Source: Dyella sp. GSA-30
Lineage (GTDB): Bacteria; Pseudomonadota; Gammaproteobacteria; Xanthomonadales; Rhodanobacteraceae
Assembly (NCBI RefSeq): GCF_027924605.1
Contig: NZ_AP027042.1
Coordinates: 1,837,524-1,901,523 of the forward strand
Direction: 5' to 3'
Length of the DNA: 64,000 nucleotides
Positions within the stretch are counted from its first letter, which is position 1. Each line of letters begins with the position of its first letter. The position numbers were made by a program, and so were the translations under genes. Shown here piece after piece: positions 58,352 to 64,000 of this stretch. Below the pieces are notes generated by a model. That model was not told where the DNA came from. It worked only from the letters and a program-made list of their open reading frames with translations, and ran no database searches.

Positions 58352-58755
58352 GCCAGGGCAGGAAATTTATCCGTTTTCTGCTGGTCGGGGTACTCAATAC
58401 CGCGTTTGGCTTCGCCGTGTATGCCGCATTGATCTATGCAAGGGTACCGGTTTGGCTTGCCCTGATTGGTGGCAATGTGGCGGGTATCTGCTTCAACTTC
58501 CTTACCACTGGGCACTTTGTATTCCTGGATGCCTCTCTTGTGCGATTGCCAAGATTTGCGGGGGCCTATCTGCTTTGCTATGCCGTCAACTACGTGGCGA
58601 TACGAATGTTGATCCATATGGGACTCGGCAGCATCGTGGCTCAGGCACTGATATCCCCTTGTATGGCAGTGCTTTCGTTTCTTCTGATGTCAAAATATGT
58701 ATTCAGCACGTCTCGCATGTCTGACGTGAGCGCTGAACAGTCGGAGAAGCCATGA
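58348..58755 (+). CDS. gtrA: GtrA-family flippase (second copy)
   Basis: This 135-residue, four-helix membrane protein has KFIRFLLVGVLNTAFGF at the N-terminus, NFLTTGHFVFLD in the centre and the C-terminal FLLMSKYVF, all GtrA marks. It starts with GTG overlapping the methyltransferase stop and overlaps the next gene by 4 bases. It would flip the polyprenyl-linked sugar made by the GT2 part of the upstream fusion. Confidence 0.88.
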   Translation: MSQGRKFIRFLLVGVLNTAFGFAVYAALIYARVPVWLALIGGNVAGICFNFLTTGHFVFLDASLVRLPRFAGAYLLCYAVNYVAIRMLIHMGLGSIVAQALISPCMAVLSFLLMSKYVFSTSRMSDVSAEQSEKP

Positions 58756-60341
58756 CTCCGATACGCCAGATCAAGCCGGCGATCGTGCAGCAGACTCTCA
58801 ATACGAACAGAGATATGGTCTTCGCTTTTCTCGGTGGAATGATTCTGGTCCTCGTTGCGTTTGTTTGGGAGGGGCACCAGGGATTCAACCTTTGGGACGA
58901 AGGTTATCTCTGGTATGGCGTGCAGCGCAGCATGCTCGGAGAAGTTCCGCTTCGCGATTTCCAGGCGTACGACCCCGCGCGCTATTACTGGTGCGCGCTG
59001 CTCATGAAAATCACGGGCTCTCAAGGCATCATGGCCGTGCGTGCCACTGTCGCCGTTTTGCAAGCACTGGCGCTGGGCCTGGCGCTTACGACGTTGGCAT
59101 CCGCTGCCAGAGGCCGTCGAAACGGATGGTTTCTTCTCATCTGCGGAATATCTCTTCTGGTGTGGATGGTTCCTCGACACAAATTGTTCGATATCGCCAT
59201 CTCGATCGCACTGGTCTGTACATTTGCGCGATGGATACGTGTTCCTTCCGTAGCCAATAGCATCCTTGCCGGCATGGTCGTTGGAATTGCTGCCTGCCTG
59301 GGGCGCAATCATGGTGTCTACGGCTTGGCAGCCGGAGCCGGCATAGGAATATATCTGTCTCTGCGCTGCGAGGGCTGGCGGCGCTGGTCAGTTCAGATGA
59401 TCGGTTTTGGTGCGGGCGTCGTAATCGGCTATCTGCCGATCGTTTTCATGATGATCTTCGTGTCCGGTTTCTATCAGGCATTTATCGAAAGCATAAGATT
59501 TCTCTTCGAGGTCAAAGCAACCAACTTACCACTTCCCATACCGTGGCCCTGGACTGTCGACTTCTCGGCGTTACCTCTTGTCGAAGCGTACAGGCAAGTT
59601 TTACTCGGCCTGTTCTTTATGACTACGCTTGTGTTTGGGGTATTTTCCATCCTCCATGTTGTCGCCCGACGGTTGAGAGGAGGGACGCCCAGTCCGCTCC
59701 TGGTGGCGTGTGCTTTTCTTGCATTGCCCTACGCGCATTATGCATTTTCCAGAGCTGATGCCGGACATCTGGCGCTTGGGATATTTCCCACGCTTATCGG
59801 CTGCATGGAACTTGCGAGTTCGCTGCATTCATGGCGGCGCATGTTGACTGTCTGCGTCCTGGCCCTGTCAGGCGTCTTCACCATGATCGCGTCTCACCCT
59901 GGATGGCAATGTCGCTCTTCGAATGCCTGTACCTGGATATCCATCGGCGATGACAGGCTTTATGTCGACGCTACAGCAGCGAGCAACGTTGGGCTTCTGT
60001 ATAGGCTCAGAGACAGTGAATCGCAGGGACCGAAGAATTTCTTTGCCGCGCCGTTTTGGCCGGGTGCGTATGCGCTTCTTGGAAGGAGGTCGCCCACGTG
60101 GGAGATTTATACGGCATGGCCGCGTAGTGACGAATTTCAGCGCCGCGAAATCACCGATATCGAGCGATCGAAGCCTGCATTTGTGGTGATCTACGATCTG
60201 CCGCTGGATGGGCATGATGAACTGCGATATGCGAAGACTCACCCGCTGATAGATGCCTATGTGCGAACGAACTTCAATCGTACACAGGTCTTCTCGGATG
60301 ATCCTGCCTTGCAGATATACCTGCCTAGAACGACGCCTTGA
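58752..60341 (+). CDS. GT-C type membrane glycosyltransferase (second)
   Basis: The 529-residue polytopic membrane protein has about 10 helices. FNLWDEGYLWYG near 45-56 (D49, E50) is the acidic pair of GT-C enzymes after the first helix. A soluble C-terminal portion (about 420-529) follows. It is the last gene of the six-gene operon and overlaps gtrA by 4 bases. By context it transfers the flipped sugar onto the O-polysaccharide or another periplasmic acceptor. Confidence 0.78.
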   Translation: MTPIRQIKPAIVQQTLNTNRDMVFAFLGGMILVLVAFVWEGHQGFNLWDEGYLWYGVQRSMLGEVPLRDFQAYDPARYYWCALLMKITGSQGIMAVRATVAVLQALALGLALTTLASAARGRRNGWFLLICGISLLVWMVPRHKLFDIAISIALVCTFARWIRVPSVANSILAGMVVGIAACLGRNHGVYGLAAGAGIGIYLSLRCEGWRRWSVQMIGFGAGVVIGYLPIVFMMIFVSGFYQAFIESIRFLFEVKATNLPLPIPWPWTVDFSALPLVEAYRQVLLGLFFMTTLVFGVFSILHVVARRLRGGTPSPLLVACAFLALPYAHYAFSRADAGHLALGIFPTLIGCMELASSLHSWRRMLTVCVLALSGVFTMIASHPGWQCRSSNACTWISIGDDRLYVDATAASNVGLLYRLRDSESQGPKNFFAAPFWPGAYALLGRRSPTWEIYTAWPRSDEFQRREITDIERSKPAFVVIYDLPLDGHDELRYAKTHPLIDAYVRTNFNRTQVFSDDPALQIYLPRTTP

Positions 60342-60355
60342 GGCGCCGGCAGGGT

Positions 60356-61102
60356 TTACCCTCGGATGGCTTGTACAAAGTAACCCAGCGGGTCTTCCTT
60401 GGCGCCGCCGCCGAATGCTTCGGCCATATGCGCGGCGATAAGGAAACCTGCTGTGATGGGTGCCAGCACTATCAGAGGAACTACCTTCCACAATGTCTGT
60501 ATGTTTCTTGGCAGAAGACGTGCAGCAAGAACGACCAATTTACTGGCAATTGCCGAGATATCCGTGCCTCTTTCAGTGATTTCTATATGCTCAAAGCCGT
60601 GTGCGGATAGAAGCACGAGTAGTCGCTCGCGAGTAAAGCGGTGAAAATCGTAGGGTAAGTGGTGACGGCGTGCTGACCAAGGGACTGTCAGCAAAAGAGT
60701 GGCGCCAGGTTTCAGGCAGCGCGCTATCTCCGAGATCACCCTGTCGGGGTCGTCGACATGCTCGAGCACCTCAATGCACAACGCACCATCGAAGCTGGCG
60801 TCGCCAAAAGGAATCGTCTTGCCGTCGTAATAGGTGATTTCGGGACGGCTTGGCTCCATGCCGAACGCCTCGGCAGATGCCACATCAATGCCTTGATAGC
60901 GGGTAGTGGCGGGTAGCCATTCACGCCATGGTGATTCTCCGGCACCTACGTCTATGACCGTTCCTTGCAACCTCGCCATGGCCGGGCGAAGCGGTCGAAC
61001 AATCGTCTTTAGTTGCAGATCAAGCAAACACCTGATCGCGAACAACAGCCGGTTCGACGAAGGAGCCTTGACCGAGATTGGCTTGAAATTTTCCTGTTGC
61101 AT
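60356..61102 (-). CDS. Class I SAM-dependent methyltransferase
   Basis: This 248-residue methyltransferase has type 11 motifs: VIDVGAGESPWREWL near 50-64, GDASFDGALCIEVLEHVDDPDRVISEI and LKPGATLLLTVPW. A hydrophobic helix near the C-terminus (VVPLIVLAPITAGFLIA, about 205-222) suggests membrane association. It is convergent with the GT-C gene (14 bases apart). Its substrate is unknown, presumably a glycan or glycolipid. Confidence 0.78.
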   Translation of the reverse strand: MQQENFKPISVKAPSSNRLLFAIRCLLDLQLKTIVRPLRPAMARLQGTVIDVGAGESPWREWLPATTRYQGIDVASAEAFGMEPSRPEITYYDGKTIPFGDASFDGALCIEVLEHVDDPDRVISEIARCLKPGATLLLTVPWSARRHHLPYDFHRFTRERLLVLLSAHGFEHIEITERGTDISAIASKLVVLAARLLPRNIQTLWKVVPLIVLAPITAGFLIAAHMAEAFGGGAKEDPLGYFVQAIRG

Positions 61103-61139
61103 AAGATTCCACTATCCGCGCGAGCGCGCGTAGTTTCAG

Positions 61140-63152
61140 CTACTTCGGTACATACCGGATTGCGTAATAGCTGCCGAAGTCCAGTTGCTGATCGCGTCGA
61201 TAAACGCTGTCGTAGTCATTCAACCAACTATCCGCCGCGAAGCTTCGCTGTATCAATAGCCATCCAGGCGACTTCAGTCTTTGCGCAACCCTGGTCAAAA
61301 ACGTTCTGCGCAACGTCGGCGGAAGATATGCATAGTTTTCCGGGCCATGTAACGCGCTCCATGGTGCTCCCGAGGCTGACCTTTCAAGGTTGAGTGCCGT
61401 GTCGAGTACGGTGACGGGTTCGCCAAATTTCTGCGCAATAGTGAACATACCGCGCGCGCCATCCGCAGAAGACGGGATGGAATCGCCTTGCCCCGCAAAG
61501 CGTGCATTTGCTTGCTGTCCTTCCTTGGAGAGGTAGCTAAAACGGTCCGCTATCTCGCGAGGTCGAATTTGAAACAGTGCACCCGATCGAGCCACGTCCA
61601 GCCAGGTGGACCAGCCGGTTAGCGTTACATAAACCAATAGACAAGCCAGGAACCCTGAGGCAGCGACACGCAGGCTTCCAAACTGCCTTATCTGACGTAT
61701 AGCGAGCAGCAGCAGTAGATAGAAGACGCTGATATTGAGCAGATTGTTGTCGTGGCTGCGACCAAGGTAGTAGGAGCTGGCGCCATAACAGGCCAACAGC
61801 ACGATGACGAGGTTATGGGTCTGCCAGGTATCCGGTGCCTGCTGTAGTCTTCGATGAAGCGTATAGGTGGCGGCCAAAATAACTGCGCCAAAAAATAGCA
61901 CGGCGCCATAAGGGTTGATCGGTAAAGGGCCCGGCGGGTACATCAGGTAAGCAAGATAGCCCTCGATGGAGGGCAGTGAGCCGTAGACTACTTTGTAGAA
62001 CAGTAAGAAAGTTGCGATGGTGCTCGATAGCCATACCGTCAGCTTTGCATTTGCCCTGGCCAGCGCGCCGAAGGTGGAGACGTCAGGGTTGCGATCGCGG
62101 CACGCGGCCCAGCAGTAGTACGGCCACCAGAGTACCGTAACCTGGAAAGCGCTTTCTGGTGACCAAAGAACCCCCAATGCCCAGAGAAGATGAACAAACT
62201 CATTTGGGCGATGTGTCGCAGAAGCCGATTCCCGTCGTACAAGAGCAAACATGAGAAGGCCAAGCGGAAGAAACCTCAGCCCGGAGACCGATGGCGTTAG
62301 AGCGGGAGAGCCAATGTTCGGTGGATATGCGGTCCAAAGAAAGGATGCAATGAAGACGGCAATTGCAATGGCCGCGAGCTGCCAAGGCCGATCCGCCGAT
62401 GTAAGCCGCAAAGCGATGGATAGGCAGATTGCACTGAATAGCAGCGTCGATGCGCCCGCCCAGAAATACATGGCAAGCCAGCAATCACCATGGCAGGTTG
62501 CTGCTAATAGCAAAGTCGGCCCAAGCCCGTATTGAGCAGGAAAGTCGAGCATCACTCTGGCGCCCGCCAGAACCAGTTGTGCCGGACCGATGTATGCGCC
62601 CCAGTGATGCCAACTTAGCCAGAGTGCCCAGGGACGACTGTACAGACCCGTTGAAAATACAATAAACGCGCCAAGCACCAAGAACACAAGCCAGATGGCG
62701 ATCACCCATTGTCGACTGGGTTCACGCGCGCATTTGCTTGCAATGAAACTCCAGGTGAACGCAACAAGCAGGGCGTGCAATAGCAATAGCTGCTGCCAAC
62801 TGACATCGAACGTGCCATTTGTCCGCCGCCACCAGGCAAGCGTTGTGGCGATACAGAAAATTGCCGCCAGGACCGCGGCGTTACCCAAGCTCATGCGGCG
62901 GTCGAGAAGCCGGCAAAGAAAGATGCAAAGCAGGGAAGCCGCACAGGCGCACGCCATCGAAACGATGCTCGGTCTGGGCGTAACCAGCAGAAGAAAGAAC
63001 AGCAAAGTCAGCAGGGCGCCGCCCAATACCAGTTCGCGCTTGATCGGTGCTGGTATGGTGTTTCCTGCTCTAAAGATATTTTTTACCAGTAAGAGCGCAA
63101 AAACCAAGCCCACGCCGAGATACATTGCTATAACTGCGAATTTATCGGCCAT
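61140..63152 (-). CDS. Polytopic membrane protein, possibly a glycosyltransferase
   Basis: This 670-residue protein has roughly 12 to 14 membrane helices from the N-terminus to about residue 510 and a soluble C-terminal part. I do not recognise a family. Length and layout (helices then a soluble end with ENYAYLPPTLRRTF and LLIQRSF segments) resemble uncharacterised membrane transferases in polysaccharide clusters. No DE or DD pair was clear after the first helix. It lies between a methyltransferase and a GT4 gene on the same strand, so a role in the same glycan is likely. Confidence 0.55.
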   Translation of the reverse strand: MADKFAVIAMYLGVGLVFALLLVKNIFRAGNTIPAPIKRELVLGGALLTLLFFLLLVTPRPSIVSMACACAASLLCIFLCRLLDRRMSLGNAAVLAAIFCIATTLAWWRRTNGTFDVSWQQLLLLHALLVAFTWSFIASKCAREPSRQWVIAIWLVFLVLGAFIVFSTGLYSRPWALWLSWHHWGAYIGPAQLVLAGARVMLDFPAQYGLGPTLLLAATCHGDCWLAMYFWAGASTLLFSAICLSIALRLTSADRPWQLAAIAIAVFIASFLWTAYPPNIGSPALTPSVSGLRFLPLGLLMFALVRRESASATHRPNEFVHLLWALGVLWSPESAFQVTVLWWPYYCWAACRDRNPDVSTFGALARANAKLTVWLSSTIATFLLFYKVVYGSLPSIEGYLAYLMYPPGPLPINPYGAVLFFGAVILAATYTLHRRLQQAPDTWQTHNLVIVLLACYGASSYYLGRSHDNNLLNISVFYLLLLLAIRQIRQFGSLRVAASGFLACLLVYVTLTGWSTWLDVARSGALFQIRPREIADRFSYLSKEGQQANARFAGQGDSIPSSADGARGMFTIAQKFGEPVTVLDTALNLERSASGAPWSALHGPENYAYLPPTLRRTFLTRVAQRLKSPGWLLIQRSFAADSWLNDYDSVYRRDQQLDFGSYYAIRYVPK

Positions 63153-63244
63153 GTACTTGTCTGTTACCCGTATTCAACGTGGCGAAATTTGGTTCGTTGG
63201 GTGATGCGGTAAGCTGACAAGCACTTGCAATGGGCTAGCCAGGC

Positions 63245-64000
63245 TTACTCAAGCGAACGACGTAGCGTATCGGCAGCTGCCTCAAACGAAAAATGACGCC
63301 TGACATTTTCCAGGCCGTTTACCGATAGTGTCGTCCATAGTGCTTCATCCTGCACCAGACGTCGCACCGCATCGACATAGTCCTCGACGCTTTCGGCAAC
63401 CAGAACGTCAATGCCATTGTTGAGCTGCATCCCTTCGATGGCGATAGGCGTGGCAATGACCGGCACGCCGTAACTCATTGCCATATTTATCTTGCCTTTC
63501 ACGCCTGCACCAAAGCGCAATGGAGCTAGGGAGGCCAGGCAAGCGTCCAGCCAGGGGGTGAGGTCTGGTACGCGACCGTGAAAATCGACATTCAAGGCTT
63601 GCAATGCCTGGCGGGCCGAATCTGGCATGTCACCAAGAATGTGGATGCGTACATCAGGCAGCCGCTCGGCAAGGAGGGGGGCCATCTCGCTAGCTATCCA
63701 GGTGATGGCGTCGGCATTCGGTGGATGGCCATATCCACCGATAAACACCAGGTCGCGACGTTCCGCATGGCCTGTCGCCGCGCCATGAACATCATGGATA
63801 TTCGATAACAGCTCGACCTTGGCTTGCGGCAACTCATGGGCCAGTAGCGCTTGTTCATAGGGACTGACAACGAATGTCGTGTCACAAGTCGCGATGAGGG
63901 CTAACTCACTGCGGCGAGACGCCTGTGCCTGGCGAGTCATCGCTGCGCTGCCGCTAAGCGTCGCCGCGCGCTCTTCTCTCAGATAATGAAGGTCCACCGT
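63245..64000 (-). CDS. Glycosyltransferase family 4-type, N-terminal part beyond the window
   Basis: The visible about 250 residues are the C-terminal half of a GT-B transferase: DLVFIGGYGHPPNADAITW opens the nucleotide-binding domain, then IHILGDMP, VDFHGRVPDLTPWL, and APLRFGAGVKGKINMAMSYG in the donor pocket. The reading frame continues past 64000 (TVDLHYLREE at the edge is typical of the link region), so the start is not in view. The GTG at 63997 is internal, not a real start. Confidence 0.82.
   Translation of the reverse strand, partial: TVDLHYLREERAATLSGSAAMTRQAQASRRSELALIATCDTTFVVSPYEQALLAHELPQAKVELLSNIHDVHGAATGHAERRDLVFIGGYGHPPNADAITWIASEMAPLLAERLPDVRIHILGDMPDSARQALQALNVDFHGRVPDLTPWLDACLASLAPLRFGAGVKGKINMAMSYGVPVIATPIAIEGMQLNNGIDVLVAESVEDYVDAVRRLVQDEALWTTLSVNGLENVRRHFSFEAAADTLRRSLE

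Overview
The window reads as chromosome of a Gammaproteobacterium of the Xanthomonadales, most likely the Rhodanobacteraceae/Xanthomonadaceae group. The evidence is GC-rich housekeeping genes, a Xanthomonas-like arrangement of central-metabolism genes, paired DUF4398 genes, pilU, REP-like repeats of types common in Xanthomonadales, and an O-antigen locus bounded by metB and etfAB as in Xanthomonas. The genus is an inference; no rRNA or other marker is present.

Left part (1-25 kb): conserved chromosome. It opens with the tail of a nucleotide-sugar dehydrogenase and a UDP-glucuronate-epimerase-like gene, then tpx. Next come carbon-metabolism genes (gap, pyk, class I fba, tkt, pgk) interleaved with an S1/P1 nuclease, two tandem S9 peptidases, two tandem outer-membrane beta-barrels, a HAD phosphatase and maiA. 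After these come pilU, two overlapping DUF4398 genes, a DUF465 protein, cystathionine beta-synthase and glmS. Several strong intrinsic terminators and three kinds of inverted repeat lie between genes.

Middle part (25-51 kb): surface-polysaccharide locus. A first ABC exporter (wzm/wzt, short Wzt) is followed by manB and, convergently, a tight rfbBACD-manC operon, which make GDP-mannose and dTDP-L-rhamnose. metB then leads into rmd-gmd (GDP-D-rhamnose). Reading back towards them is a second exporter operon: wzm, a wzt with a C-terminal substrate domain, a 1438-residue multidomain protein (methyltransferase, kinase-like, coiled coil, GT2, WbsX) and a GT4 transferase. A Gtr-type set (GT-C membrane transferase, GtrB, GtrA) and a methyltransferase lie before etfA-etfB.

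Right part (51-64 kb): a second accessory block. It starts with a WbsX-RgpF fusion and, directly upstream of that gene, a decayed copy of etfB-etfA, which looks like a recombination scar. A tightly coupled six-gene operon follows: two-subunit transketolase, SDR-GT2 fusion, zinc-motif methyltransferase, GtrA and GT-C membrane protein. Its gene content suggests synthesis and lipid-linked transfer of an unusual sugar. On the opposite strand are a methyltransferase, a polytopic membrane protein and a glycosyltransferase that runs off the window end.

The most unusual items are the 1438-residue WbdD-like fusion, the transketolase/SDR-GT2/GtrA/GT-C operon and the etfBA relic. All functional assignments rest on motif reading by eye; no database search was run.
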